Shown piece by piece: positions 26,348 to 35,082 of a stretch of 64,000 bases of DNA. Numbering within the stretch: position 1 is the first letter of the stretch; each line of letters starts with the position of its first letter. Source of the DNA: Streptomyces sp. SW4. GTDB lineage: Bacteria; Actinomycetota; Actinomycetes; Streptomycetales; Streptomycetaceae. The stretch covers positions 4,399,001 to 4,463,000 of the forward strand of contig QKWM01000004.1 in the NCBI GenBank assembly GCA_003248315.1, in the 5' to 3' direction. A program made the translations under genes and the position numbers. Under the pieces are notes generated by a model that did not search any database, was not told the origin of the DNA, and saw nothing but the letters and a program-made list of their open reading frames with translations.

Positions 26348-27671
26348 GTGAGCGAGACGGGCACGACCAGGAGCGTCACCGGCGAGGACGAGGTCGTGGA
26401 CCTCTGCCGCGAGCTGATCCGGATCGACACCAGCAACTACGGCGACCACTCGGGCCCGGGCGAGCGCAAGGCGGCGGAGTACGTCGCCGAGAAGCTCGCC
26501 GAGGTCGGACTCGAACCGCGCATCATCGAATCCCACCAGGGGCGCGCCTCCACGGTCGCCCGCATCGAGGGCGAGGACCCCTCCCGGCCGGCGCTGCTCA
26601 TCCACGGCCACACCGACGTCGTCCCCGCCAACGCCGACGACTGGACCCACCACCCTTCTCCGGAGAGATCGCCGACGGGTGCGTGTGGGGGCGCGGAGCC
26701 GTCGACATGAAGGACATGGACGCGATGACGCTCGCCGTCGTCCGCGACCGGCTGCGCAGCGGACGCAAGCCGCCCGCGACATCGTGCTGGCCTTCCTCGC
26801 CGACGAGGAGGCGGGCGGCACGTACGGCGCCAAGTACCTGGTGCGCAAGCACCCGGAGCTGTTCGAGGGCGTCACCGAGGCCATCGGCGAGGTCGGCGGC
26901 TTCTCCTTCACCGTCAACGAGAAGCTGCGGCTCTACCTCGTGGAGACCGCCGAGAAGGGCATGCACTGGATGCGGCTCACCGTGGACGGCACGGCCGGCC
27001 ACGGTTCGATGACCAACACCGACAACGCCATCACCGAACTGTGCGAGGCCGTCGCCCGGCTCGGCCGGCACACCTGGCCGGTCCGGGTCACCAAGACCGT
27101 ACGGGCCTTCCTGGACGAGCTGTCGGACGCGCTCGGCACCGAACTCGACCCCGAGAACATGGAGGAGACCCTCGCCAAGCTCGGCGGCATCGCCCGCATG
27201 ATCGGCACCACCCTGCGCAACTCGGCCGCCCCGACCATGCTCGGCGCCGGGTACAAGGTCAACGTCATCCCCGGCCAGGCCACCGCGCACGTCGACGGCC
27301 GCTTCCTGCCCGGCTACGAGGAGGAGTTCCTCGCCGACCTCGACCGGATCCTCGGCCCGCGGGTGAAGCGGGAGGACGTGCACGCCGACAAGGCGCTGGA
27401 GACCGACTTCGACGGCCGGCTCGTCGACGCCATGCAGACCGCGCTGCGCGCCGAGGACCCGATCGCCCGGGCCGTGCCCTACATGCTCTCGGGCGGCACC
27501 GACGCCAAGTCCTTCGACGACCTGGGCATCCGCTGCTTCGGCTTCGCCCCGCTCAAGCTGCCGCCGGAGCTGGACTTCGCGGGCATGTTCCACGGCGTCG
27601 ACGAGCGGGTGCCCGTGGAGGGCCTGAAGTTCGGCGTGCGCGTGCTGGACCGGTTCATCGACGCCTCATGA
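26348..27671 (+). CDS. M20/M28-type dipeptidase or deacylase; two frame breaks
   Basis: A zinc-dependent amidohydrolase/peptidase of about 441 residues. Metal-site motifs: LLIHGHTDVVPANADDW (His and first Asp) and CVWGRGAVDMKDMDAM (bridging Asp); after the second break LAFLADEEAGGTYGAKYLV (catalytic Glu pair); GGTDAKSF; and near the C-terminus MFHGVDERVPVEGL with the last metal His. The dimerisation domain spans about 190-330 (GTAGHGSM). Breaks near 26655 and 26778. GTG 26348 follows a good GGGAGGAAG. Substrate could be dipeptides or N-acyl amino acids. Located next to the tRNA and before chpH. Confidence 0.88.
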
Positions 27672-27679
27672 CGGCGCCG

Positions 27680-27699
27680 GACGGCCGTATTCGGCCGTC
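27680..27699 (+). terminator. Hairpin after the M20 peptidase gene
   Basis: GACGGCCG pairs perfectly with CGGCCGTC around a TATT loop, 9 bases past the peptidase stop. It isolates the chaplin promoter downstream. Confidence 0.7.
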
Positions 27700-27741
27700 T
27701 GTGCGGCACTGACCCAGGACGGGTGATTGCGACCATAAGCT

Positions 27742-27769
27742 CGTAGCTCCATTACTCCCTCCTCGTTAC
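27742..27769 (+). promoter_or_regulatory. Candidate sigma-BldN promoter of chpH
   Basis: CGTAGC (27742-27747), a 16-bp spacer and CGTTAC (27764-27769) approach the BldN-type consensus I recall (CGTAAC, about 16-17 bp, CGTTGA). It lies 48 bp before the chpH ATG. Chaplin genes are known BldN targets in S. coelicolor. The downstream stretch carries AAGGAGGAAT as the RBS. Confidence 0.5.
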
Positions 27770-27817
27770 AGCTCATGTGATCCGCACATTGGATCGCTTT
27801 GCCTACAAGGAGGAATA

Positions 27818-28051
27818 ATGATCAAGAGGGTCGTTGCTGCCGCCGCTGCCACTGGTGGGCTGGTTCTCGCGGGCGCGGGCATGGCCGTCGCCGACTCCGG
27901 TGCCCAGGGTGCCGCCGTGCACTCCCCGGGTGTCCTGTCCGGCAACGTCGTCCAGGTGCCCGTTCACGTGCCCGTGAACGTCTGCGGCAACACGGTCAAC
28001 GTGATCGGTCTGCTGAACCCCGCCTTCGGCAACACCTGCATCAACAAGTGA
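27818..28051 (+). CDS. chpH: Short chaplin ChpH
   Basis: A 77-residue secreted amphipathic protein that assembles into amyloid-like fibrils on aerial hyphae and lowers surface tension at the air-water interface. The signal peptide MIKRVVAAAAATGGLVLAGA with cleavage after MAVA-D leaves a single chaplin domain of about 50 residues: SPGVLSGNVVQVPVHVPVNVCGN, then VIGLLNPAFGNTCINK. The two conserved Cys (a disulfide) and the Asn-rich turns are in place. It is almost identical to S. coelicolor ChpH as I remember it. Strong RBS AAGGAGGAAT. Confidence 0.97.
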   Translation: MIKRVVAAAAATGGLVLAGAGMAVADSGAQGAAVHSPGVLSGNVVQVPVHVPVNVCGNTVNVIGLLNPAFGNTCINK

Positions 28052-28089
28052 CGTTGAGCCTCGCCCGTTGAGGGCATGAGCCCGTCGGC

Positions 28090-28116
28090 CCCGGAGCGCA
28101 CGCCATGCGCTCCGGG
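28090..28116 (+). terminator. Hairpin between the two chaplin genes
   Basis: CCCGGAGCGCA pairs with TGCGCTCCGGG around a 5-nt loop, 38 bases past the chpH stop. It suggests that the long chaplin gene is expressed from its own promoter. Confidence 0.7.
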
Positions 28117-28189
28117 CCGACCGGCCTCTGGAAGCTTTCGAGAACTTTCGAGTATGTCGGCACAAGGTCGAAGGCAGGGAATGCAGCAC

Positions 28190-28979
28190 ATGCGACAGGT
28201 CACCCGCAAGGGCCTGATGACGGTGGCGGCCGCCACCGGTGTGATCGCCGCGGCGGGGGCGCCGCCCACGCCGACTCCGGTGCGCACGGCGCCGGTTCGG
28301 GCTCTCCCGGTGTGCTCTCCGGGAACACCGTGCAGGCACCGGTGCACGTCCCGGTGAACGTCTGCGGGAACACCGTCGACGTCATCGGCGTCCTCAACCC
28401 GGCGGCGGGCAACTCCTGCGCCGCCGAGGGCGGCGGGGCGCACGGGGGCCCGGAGACTCCGGCGGTCACACGAAGCCCGGCGGCTCGCACGCCGGCGGTC
28501 ACGCCACCGACTCGCCCGGCGTCGGCTCCGGCAACCACGTCCAGGCCCCGGTGCACGTGCCGGTGAACGTCTGCGGCAACAGCGTCGACGTGATCGGCAT
28601 CGGCAACCCCACCACGGGCAACGACTGCGCCGGCGACGGCCGCGGTGGCGACCGCACCGAGCCGCCCGGCGGCGGCCACGAGACGCCTCCGGGCAAGCCG
28701 GGTGAGCCCGGTGAGCCGGGTGAGCCTGGTGAGCCCGGTGGGCCGGACGAGCCGGGGAACCCGGGAGACCCCGACGGGCCCGGCGGCCCGGACGACGGGA
28801 CGTCCGGCGGCGACAGGGACGGCAACCGCCCCGACGCCCACTCCGCCGACCGGCCCCAGGGCTCCGCGGAACTGGCCCGGACCGGCAGCGACCTGCCGCT
28901 CGGCCTCGCCCTGCCGGCCGGTGCGGGCGCGCTGCTCGCGGGCGCGGTGCTCTACCGCAAGGCGCGTACCTCCGCGTGA
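28190..28979 (+). CDS. chpC: Long, wall-anchored chaplin (ChpC-like) with LAxTG sorting signal; two frame breaks
   Basis: About 263 residues after correction. Signal peptide MRQVTRKGLMTVAAATGVIA; chaplin domain 1 (SPGVLSGNTVQAPVHVPVNVC, then VIGVLNPAAGNSC); a Gly/His linker; chaplin domain 2 (SPGVGSGNHVQAPVHVPVNVC, then VIGIGNPTTGNDC); a wall-spanning Pro/Gly region with (GEP)n triplets; and the sortase signal ELARTGSD, followed by a hydrophobic helix LPLGLALPAGAGALLAGAVL and RKA. Sortase would link it to peptidoglycan, where the long chaplins anchor the short ones. Breaks near 28256 and 28450, each one base short in a G or C run. Start at ATG 28190 is preferred over 28181. Adjacent to chpH, as in S. 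coelicolor. Confidence 0.93.
28698..28746 (+). repeat. Nine-base repeats encoding (Gly-Glu-Pro)n in the long chaplin
   Basis: GGTGAGCC-type triplet units encode GEPGEPGEPGEP and then looser G-x-P triplets to about 28800. The collagen-like stretch lies between chaplin domain 2 and the LAxTG signal and probably spans the cell wall. Copy number in such repeats tends to vary between strains. Confidence 0.75.
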
Positions 28980-29019
28980 CGTGCGGCGCCCCCTGTGTGG
29001 CCCGGCCCTCGCCGCCGGG

Positions 29020-29208
29020 TCACCAGGTGGCGCGTACCTGCCGGATGATCCGCCGGCGCAACCGCACCCTGCGGCTGCCGTCCCGCAGCAGGCTCAGGCG
29101 GTACAACTCCCAGTGTCCGTACTCGGCGTGGTCCGTCAGCAGTCGTGTCGTCTCCTTGCGGGAGACCCCGCGCGGCAGGTACACGTCGACAAATTCATAT
29201 TCCGGCAT
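29020..29208 (-). CDS. Small conserved protein, DUF5703 family
   Basis: A 62-residue, very basic protein: MPEYEFVDVYLPRGVSRKE, then LLTDHAEYGHWELYRLSLL and a C-terminus R-rich (RRVRLRRRIIRQVRATW). The H-A-E-Y-G-H-W-E-L-x-R-L core is the DUF5703 signature, conserved in actinobacteria. No function known. It is convergent with the long chaplin and divergent from the acidic protein at 29256, with a 47-bp shared promoter gap. Confidence 0.82.
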   Translation of the reverse strand: MPEYEFVDVYLPRGVSRKETTRLLTDHAEYGHWELYRLSLLRDGSRRVRLRRRIIRQVRATW

Positions 29209-29255
29209 CGCATCTATTGTGCGGGCTGGGGCCTGGTACGGATAGCGTCTGCAGT

Positions 29256-30002
29256 ATGTCTGATGCTGCGCAGCCCACCGCTGCCGAGGTACGGGCCGCC
29301 GCCGAAGCGGTCAAGACCGCGCTCGACCGCCACCTGGCCGCGGTCGAACGCCGGTCAGGGGAGGACGATCCAGCGGTCTACGAGGCGTTCAACGAGCTCG
29401 CGGCGGCCGCCGAGACCTACGACGAGCTGCTCTACGACCGCTATGACGAGGTCACACCCTTCGAGATCCCCGGCGCGGAGGACGAGCTGCCGCCGTACCT
29501 GGGGCCGGAGGAGCCGCACGCCCTGAGTGTGCTGATCCGCCGTGACTACGCCGTGGTGGAGCCGCAGCGGCTGCTGGCGCAGGCGCGACGGATCGAGGCC
29601 GCGGACGAGGACGCGGCCGACACGGACGTGGACGCCGGCACGGTCCACGGGGCGCTCGGCATCCTGTTCGGTGAGTTCGAACCGGACGAGATCGCCTCCC
29701 GGCACAAGGAGTTCGGCCTGGACGAAGGCGACTCCACGCTGTGGGTCACGGCCGCGGACGAACCGGCCGAGGCCGGTGAGTGGCTTCGGGCGCCGTTCGA
29801 CCAGGTCGATCCGCAGCGGGTGGTCTGCCGTTTCGACGTCAGCGCGGTGTTCGACGACGAGCCGGACGACGACGAACCGGACGACGAGCTGGACGACGAA
29901 TCCGACGACGAACCGGACGACGACCTCGACGAGCCCGACACCGAGCTGGACGGGGAGCTGGACGAGGAGGACGAGCTGGAACCGCTCGACGCCGACCGCT
30001 GA
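29256..30002 (+). CDS. Conserved hypothetical protein with an extreme acidic C-terminal tail
   Basis: A 248-residue cytosolic protein, intact in frame. The first 205 residues are folded-looking (AAEAVKTALDRHLAAVERRSGED, then YEAFNELAAAAETYDELLYDRYDEVTPFE and GALGILFGEFEPDEIASRHKEFGLD). The last about 45 residues are almost only Asp, Glu, Pro and Leu (units such as DDEPDD and DDELDDESDD). Such tails are often flexible and may bind metal, basic proteins or mimic nucleic acid. I do not recognise an enzymatic motif. The small basic DUF5703 protein is encoded divergently next door. Confidence 0.75.
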   Translation: MSDAAQPTAAEVRAAAEAVKTALDRHLAAVERRSGEDDPAVYEAFNELAAAAETYDELLYDRYDEVTPFEIPGAEDELPPYLGPEEPHALSVLIRRDYAVVEPQRLLAQARRIEAADEDAADTDVDAGTVHGALGILFGEFEPDEIASRHKEFGLDEGDSTLWVTAADEPAEAGEWLRAPFDQVDPQRVVCRFDVSAVFDDEPDDDEPDDELDDESDDEPDDDLDEPDTELDGELDEEDELEPLDADR

Positions 30003-30147
30003 AAGCGGGCCGTCGCCGCGGCGGAAGCGGCCCCGGCGGGCTCCGGGCGACGAGGGGCGGTTTCGGCGGGGCCAGGACGTCCCCCGCCGGTCCCGGCGGG
30101 GGCCCGCCGGCGGCGGGGGCCGGCCCGCCCGTCCCTGCAGGACCGCG

Positions 30148-30176
30148 CCCCGGGAGACGGCGGCCGTCTCCCGGGG
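30148..30176. terminator. Bidirectional hairpin between the acidic-tail gene and the RecD-like gene
   Basis: CCCCGGGAGACGG pairs perfectly (13 bp) with CCGTCTCCCGGGG around a CGG loop. It lies 8 bp past the end of the minus-strand RecD-like gene and can serve both convergent genes. Confidence 0.75.
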
Positions 30177-30184
30177 GCACGACG

Positions 30185-32616
30185 TCAGCTCTCCGTCGGC
30201 ACCTGCGGGCGAGCAGCGCCGGCAGGCGGGTGGTCCGGGGCTTGGCCGGGACCTCGGCCACGGCCCGGGCAGCGCCTGCTCCACGCCGTGGACCACGGAC
30301 AGATGCCGCTCCGCCCGGCCGAACGCCGTGTAGACCCACGGGCGGCTGAGGGCGGGCACGGCGTCACCGGGCAGCACCACGACCACCGCGGGCCACCGGC
30401 CGCCCACGGCCTGGTGCGCGGTCAGCGCCCACCCGTGCCGGACACAGCCGTCCACCCGCTCCTTCGGCACGACCACCTCCCCGTCGGCACAGGCCAGGTG
30501 CAGCCCCTCGGCGTCGGCCCGCACCACCCGGCCAGGCACCACCCGCCCCGGCACGGGGAGTGGACGACCCGGTCGCCGGGGTCGAAGCCGCCGAAGCGGC
30601 CGGGGCCCGGATTCAGCCGCTCCTTCAGCGCCGCGTTGAGCACGCGGGTGCCCACCGCACCCCCGTGCCCCGGCGTGATCACCTGGGTCTCCTCGGCGGG
30701 GACGCCGAACGCGCGCGGCACGGAGTCCACCACGAGCTGCACCGTGCGGTGCACGGCCTCGCCCGCGTCCCGCACCGGCACGATCACGACCTCCTTGCCG
30801 GGGCCTCCACCTGGTTCAGCTCGCCGATGCCGACGCCGGAGACCAGCTCGCCCAGCGGCCCGGGGTCGGGCCGCCGGGAGGCGACGTGGGGGCAGATCCG
30901 GGCCGCCAGCAGATCGGCGAAGACCCGTCCCGGGCCCACGGACCACAGCACCGCCGGGTCCCCGGCCAGCACCAGCCGCGCCCCGTCCGGCAGCGACTCC
31001 ACCAGCAGCGCCGCCGCCTCCACGTCGAGCTGCGGGGCGTCGCACACGATCAGCAGGTCGAGGTCCAGAGCACCGTCCGCGTCCCGCCCCGGCCCCTCGG
31101 CACCGGACAGCAGGCCGGCGACGGAGGCGACCGGCACCTCCGGCTCCGGCGCCGGGGACGCGCCGGCGGCCAGGGCGGCGAAGCGGGCGCGGCCCATCAG
31201 GCTGGGGACGCGGCCCAGGCGCGCAGGCCGAGCCCGCCGACGGCGGACAGCAGGGCCGCCGGTTCGGCCAGGGACGCCTCCCCGCCGGTGTGCAGGACCA
31301 GGCCGTGGCCCGCCACCGCCCGGATCAGGTCGGCGGCGCTGCCCCGGGCCGCGCCGGCCGCCCGCTCCCAGTCCTCCGCGGAACCGTCCTGCTTGGGAAC
31401 CGAGTTGACGAGCCGGGCGAGACCGTCGGCGAGGCTCTCCTCCGCCAGCGCGTACCGCTCGAGGCCGACCAGGACCCGGACGGGCCGCTCCTCGGCGGCC
31501 TCGGCGTCGTCGCCGGCCGCCGGGCCCGCGGGGCGGTCCGGGGCACCGCCCGCCGGGCGGTCCGGGGTGCCGGGCTCGTCCAGGGCGTCCTGGAACGCGA
31601 GGGCCTCACCCTCGGCGAGCGTGTGCTGCACGGCGGCGTCGGGGTCGGGCACGCCCCGCCGGGCCAGCTCGGCCGTGAGCCGCGGCAGCTCCAGGGCGGT
31701 GTGCCCGGCCAGCGCCGCCTGCTCCAGGAGCCAGCCGGTCAGCGCGCGCCCGCGCCGCTCGTCGTCCGGGCCGCACTCCGGGCCGAGCAGCGCCCGCGCG
31801 AAGGCGTCGGCCTGCTCCGGCCGCACCCCGGCGACCCGCAACAACTGCCAGGGGTCCGTGCGCAGCAGCTCCTCCGCGCCCTCGCCCAGCACCTCGGCCG
31901 TCTGCGGTGCGAGCGCCTCGGGGGCGCCGCCCTGGGCCAGCACCCGGCGCACGGCCTGCACGGTCTCCGGGGCGGGCAGCGCCGCGGCGGGGCGCTCCGG
32001 CACGGGCTGCGGCCGTCGTACCGGCGTGGGCTCGGGAGCCGGGCGGCGGGGCGCGGGCTCGGCCTCGGCGAAGACCGTCGCCGGCGGTTTCGCGCCGCTC
32101 TCCACGGCCCGGACGGCGGCGAGCAGGTCGGCGGCCGGGCCGCTCAGCTTGGCGCCCGCCTCGATCGGCCCCTTCTTCTCGGCCTTGCGGCGCTCGATCC
32201 GCTCGCGCTCGATCCGCTGCGCGGCCAGCTCGGCCTCGGCCTCGGAGACCTCCCCGCCCGCGGAGCCGCCCCGTCCTCGGCCCCGCCGACCGGACCGGCG
32301 CCGTCGGAGCCCGCCGCACCGGCGGACGCGTCGCCTTCGGAGCCCACCGCGCCCGCCGAGCCAGCGCCGCCCCGGAATCCGCCCCACTCGCCGAGCCCGC
32401 GTCCTCCTCGGAGCCGGCGTCCGCGCGGCCCTCTGCGTCTGGGCGGCCCCCACCGTCCACGGCCGTCCCGGCGTCGGCGACGCCCTCGGCGCCTGCGACA
32501 CCTCCCGCGTCGGCGACGCCCCCGGCGTCCTCGCCCTCCGGCCCGGTGCCGGGCCCGCCCGGCGGCACCGGCTCGGTGTCCACGGCTTCCTCAGCGGGCT
32601 CGGGCTCCGTGCTCAC
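30185..32616 (-). CDS. RecD2-like helix-hairpin-helix / helicase-fold protein with degenerate ATPase motifs; at least six frame breaks
   Basis: Rebuilt length is about 810 residues. The first 120 are low-complexity (Gly, Ala, Asp, Glu). Then AELAAQRIERERIERRKAEKKG, an HHH region (EALAPQTAEVLGEGAEELLRTDP then VAGVRPEQADAFARALLGPE), a winged segment (ELPRLTAELARRGVPD), the first RecA-like domain (ERAAGAARGSAADLIRAVAGHG to DPAVLWSVGPGRVFADLLA) and a UvrD_C_2 end (ERVDGCVRHGWALTAHQAVGGRWPAVVVVLP, then RPWVYTAFGRAERHL). Layout matches the RecD2/TraA ATP-dependent helicases. However, the expected Walker A reads LVLHTGGEASLAEPAALL, lacking G-K-[ST], and Walker B reads LIVCDAPQLD instead of DEA-x-M-V-D. 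GTG 32616 overlaps the upstream reductase stop (GTGA). Confidence 0.75.
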
Positions 32617-33596
32617 AGCGTGCTCCAGTCGTGATCGGGATAGCGGTGCACCGGCGCCGACACGTCGTCGAGCGCCCGGCAGATCTCGTCAGGAAGACTA
32701 AGGGCCTCCACTGACAGCGCCGCCGTGAGCTGCTGCGCGTTGCGCGCGCCGACGATCGGGGCGACCACCCCGGGCCGGTCGCGGACCCAGGCGAGGGCCA
32801 CCTGGGTCGGGCTCACCGCCAGCCCGTCCGCCGCCGTGGCCACCGCGTCCACGATGCGGCTCGCCGTGTCGTCGAGGTACGGCGCGACGAACGGCGCCAT
32901 GTGCTCCGAGGCGCCCCGCGAGTCCGGCGGCGTCGCCTCGCCCCGGTACTTGCCGGTGAGCACGCCGCGCCCCAGCGGCGAGGACGGCAGCAGACCGACG
33001 CCCAGGTCGAGGGCGGCCGGCAGCACCTCCCGCTCGACGCCCCGCTGGAGCAGCGAGTACTCCAGCTGCGTGCTCGCCAGCCGGTTGCGCCCCGGTGCGG
33101 CCAGTTGCCAGGTCGCCGCCTTGGCCAGCTGCCACCCGCAGAAGTTGGACACGCCCGCGTAACGGGCCCGTCCGCTGGCGACGGCCAGGTCCAGCGCGTG
33201 GAGGGTCTCCTCCAGCGGGGTCTCGGGGTCGTAGGCGTGCACGTGCCACACGTCGACGTGGTCCGTGCCGAGCCGGGCCAGCGAGGCGTCCAGCGCGGAG
33301 AGCAGATGGCCGCGCGAGCCGTCGAAGCGCCGGTCGGGGTCGGGCACGCTGCCCGCCTTGGTGGAGATCACCAGGTCCCGGCGCGGGACCAGCCCGTCCA
33401 TGAGCCTGCCGAGCAGGTACTCGGCCTCGCCGTCCCCGTACACGTCGGCCGTGTCGACGAGGGTCCCGCCCGCCTCCCAGAACGTCTTCAGAAGGTCCGC
33501 GGCATCGTGCTCGTCGGTGTCCCGGCCCCACGTCAGGGTGCCGAGACCGATGCGGGACACGCGCAGGCCGGTGCGGCCGAGATGCCTCTGCTCCAT
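32613..33596 (-). CDS. Aldo/keto reductase
   Basis: A 327-residue NADPH-dependent TIM-barrel oxidoreductase, intact in frame. Catalytic tetrad visible: Asp and Tyr in VDTADVYGDGEAEYLLG, Lys in VISTKAGS and His in VDVWHVHAYDPETP. Other family blocks: RYAGVSNFCGWQLAKAA, TQLEYSLLQRGVEREVLPAA, PLGRGVLTGKY, and the cofactor-site VAPIVGARNAQQL. Its stop overlaps the GTG of the RecD-like gene by 4 bp, so they are co-translated, though no biochemical link is obvious. Substrate unknown. Confidence 0.92.
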   Translation of the reverse strand: MEQRHLGRTGLRVSRIGLGTLTWGRDTDEHDAADLLKTFWEAGGTLVDTADVYGDGEAEYLLGRLMDGLVPRRDLVISTKAGSVPDPDRRFDGSRGHLLSALDASLARLGTDHVDVWHVHAYDPETPLEETLHALDLAVASGRARYAGVSNFCGWQLAKAATWQLAAPGRNRLASTQLEYSLLQRGVEREVLPAALDLGVGLLPSSPLGRGVLTGKYRGEATPPDSRGASEHMAPFVAPYLDDTASRIVDAVATAADGLAVSPTQVALAWVRDRPGVVAPIVGARNAQQLTAALSVEALSLPDEICRALDDVSAPVHRYPDHDWSTL

Positions 33597-33709
33597 GAAC
33601 GCCGAGATTACTGGCCAGGACTTGCACCGTGGGGCCCTGTGGACAACCGATTTCCGCGCGCTAAGGTCGGGGCACCAGCGACGTTACTGATCGGTAAGGG
33701 GAATCGGCC

Positions 33710-34765
33710 ATGCAGCTCGGGATCAACCTCGGCTACTGGGGCGCCGGGATGGACGCGGACAATCTCGCCGTCGCCCAGGAGGCCGACCGGCTCGGCTACG
33801 CCGTCTGCTGGGCCGCGGAGGCCTACGGCTCCGACGCCGCCACGGTGCTCAGCTGGGTGGCGGCCCAGACCGAACGCATCGACGTGGGTTCGGCGATCTT
33901 CCAGATCCCGGCCCGTCAGCCCGCGATGACCGCGATGACGGCCGCCACCCTCGACTCCCTCTCCGGCGGGCGCTTCCGGCTCGGCCTCGGCGTCTCCGGC
34001 CCCCAGGTCTCCGAGGGCTGGTACGGCGTGAAGTTCGACAAGCCCCTGGCCCGCACCCGCGAGTACGTCGAGATCGTCCGCAAGGCCATGAGCCGCGAAC
34101 GCCTCACCCACGACGGCGAGCACTGGACGCTGCCCCTGCCCGGCGGACCCGGCAAGCCGATCAAGCTGACCGTGCACCCGCAGCGCGAGCACATCCCGCT
34201 GTACATCGCCGCGATCGGCCCGAAGAACCTGGAACAGACCGGGGAGATCGCCGACGGCGCCCTGCTGATCTTCCCGTCCGCCGACCACCTGGAGGACACC
34301 GCGATCCGGCACCTGCGTGCCGGACGCGAGAAGGCCGGCAAGACCCTCGACGGCTTCGACGTGTGCCCGACCCTGCCGCTCGCCGTCGGCGACGACAAGG
34401 ACGTCACCACGCTCGCCGACACCTTCCGGCCCTACACGGCCCTGTACGTCGGCGGCATGGGCAGCGCCAAGCAGAACTTCTACAACCAGCTCGCCCGGCG
34501 CATGGGCTACGAGCGCGAGGCCGCCGAGATCCAGGAGAAGTATCTGTCCGGCGACAAGCAGGGTGCCGCGGCCGCCGTCCCGCACGACCTCATCGACCGC
34601 ACCACGCTGCTGGGCTCCGTGGACCGCATCGCCGACCGGATGAAGGCCTACGCGGCGGCCGGCGTCACCACCCTCAGCCTCGCCCCGGCCGGCTTCACCC
34701 TGGAGGAGCGGCTCGCGTCGCTGCGCGCGGGCGCCGAGGCCCTGGAGCGGGCCGGACTGGCCTAG
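33710..34765 (+). CDS. LLM-class F420-dependent oxidoreductase
   Basis: A 351-residue luciferase-like monooxygenase-fold enzyme (Rv3520c-like group) that would use coenzyme F420H2. Blocks: MQLGINLGYWGAGMDADNLA, the cis-peptide region TVLSWVAAQTERIDVGSAIFQ, PARQPAMTAMTAATLDSLSGGRF, LGLGVSGPQVSEGWYG and IPLYIAAIGPKNLEQTGEIADGALL. Start ATG 33710 follows GGTAAGGGGAA. Streptomycetes make F420. It stands alone with a hairpin after it. Substrate unknown. Confidence 0.9.
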   Translation: MQLGINLGYWGAGMDADNLAVAQEADRLGYAVCWAAEAYGSDAATVLSWVAAQTERIDVGSAIFQIPARQPAMTAMTAATLDSLSGGRFRLGLGVSGPQVSEGWYGVKFDKPLARTREYVEIVRKAMSRERLTHDGEHWTLPLPGGPGKPIKLTVHPQREHIPLYIAAIGPKNLEQTGEIADGALLIFPSADHLEDTAIRHLRAGREKAGKTLDGFDVCPTLPLAVGDDKDVTTLADTFRPYTALYVGGMGSAKQNFYNQLARRMGYEREAAEIQEKYLSGDKQGAAAAVPHDLIDRTTLLGSVDRIADRMKAYAAAGVTTLSLAPAGFTLEERLASLRAGAEALERAGLA

Positions 34766-35082
34766 GGGGCGTCCGGACCGTGCCGCGGAAGCGGGCCGAC
34801 GCCGACGGACGCCGGCCCGTCGCGACTGCCGGCCGCTCGGCGCGACGGGCCGGCCGCTCGGCGCGGGGGAGGGGGTTTCGCGGCCGTGGTGGGGGCTCGG
34901 GGGTCTTCCCGCCACGGCCGTCACGGAGAACAACGCCCACGCGCGCGCGTGGTTACGCCCGAGGGTGCCCCTCCCCGTCCTTCTTTCGGCGCAGTCGCCC
35001 GACACAGCTGTTGCCCCGCCCCCCGCCGCGGACTTGACTCTCTCTGCGAACCTGCGCTCCGCAGAGGCAGAGAGGTGCACCG
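34766..35082. other. 317-bp intergenic region with a hairpin and a likely promoter
   Basis: The left half holds the terminator hairpin of the oxidoreductase and a 16-bp direct repeat CCGGCCGCTCGGCGCG (34829 and 34850). The right end has TTGACTCTCTCTGCG near 35033 and a CTCTCTCTGC / GCAGAGGCAGAGAG imperfect dyad just before the ferritin-like gene (35083), which may be its promoter and operator. No gene seen. Confidence 0.5.
34811..34854 (+). terminator. Hairpin after the F420-type oxidoreductase gene
   Basis: GCCGGCCCGTCGCG (34811-34824) pairs perfectly with CGCGACGGGCCGGC (34841-34854), 14 bp with a 16-nt loop. Confidence 0.65.
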
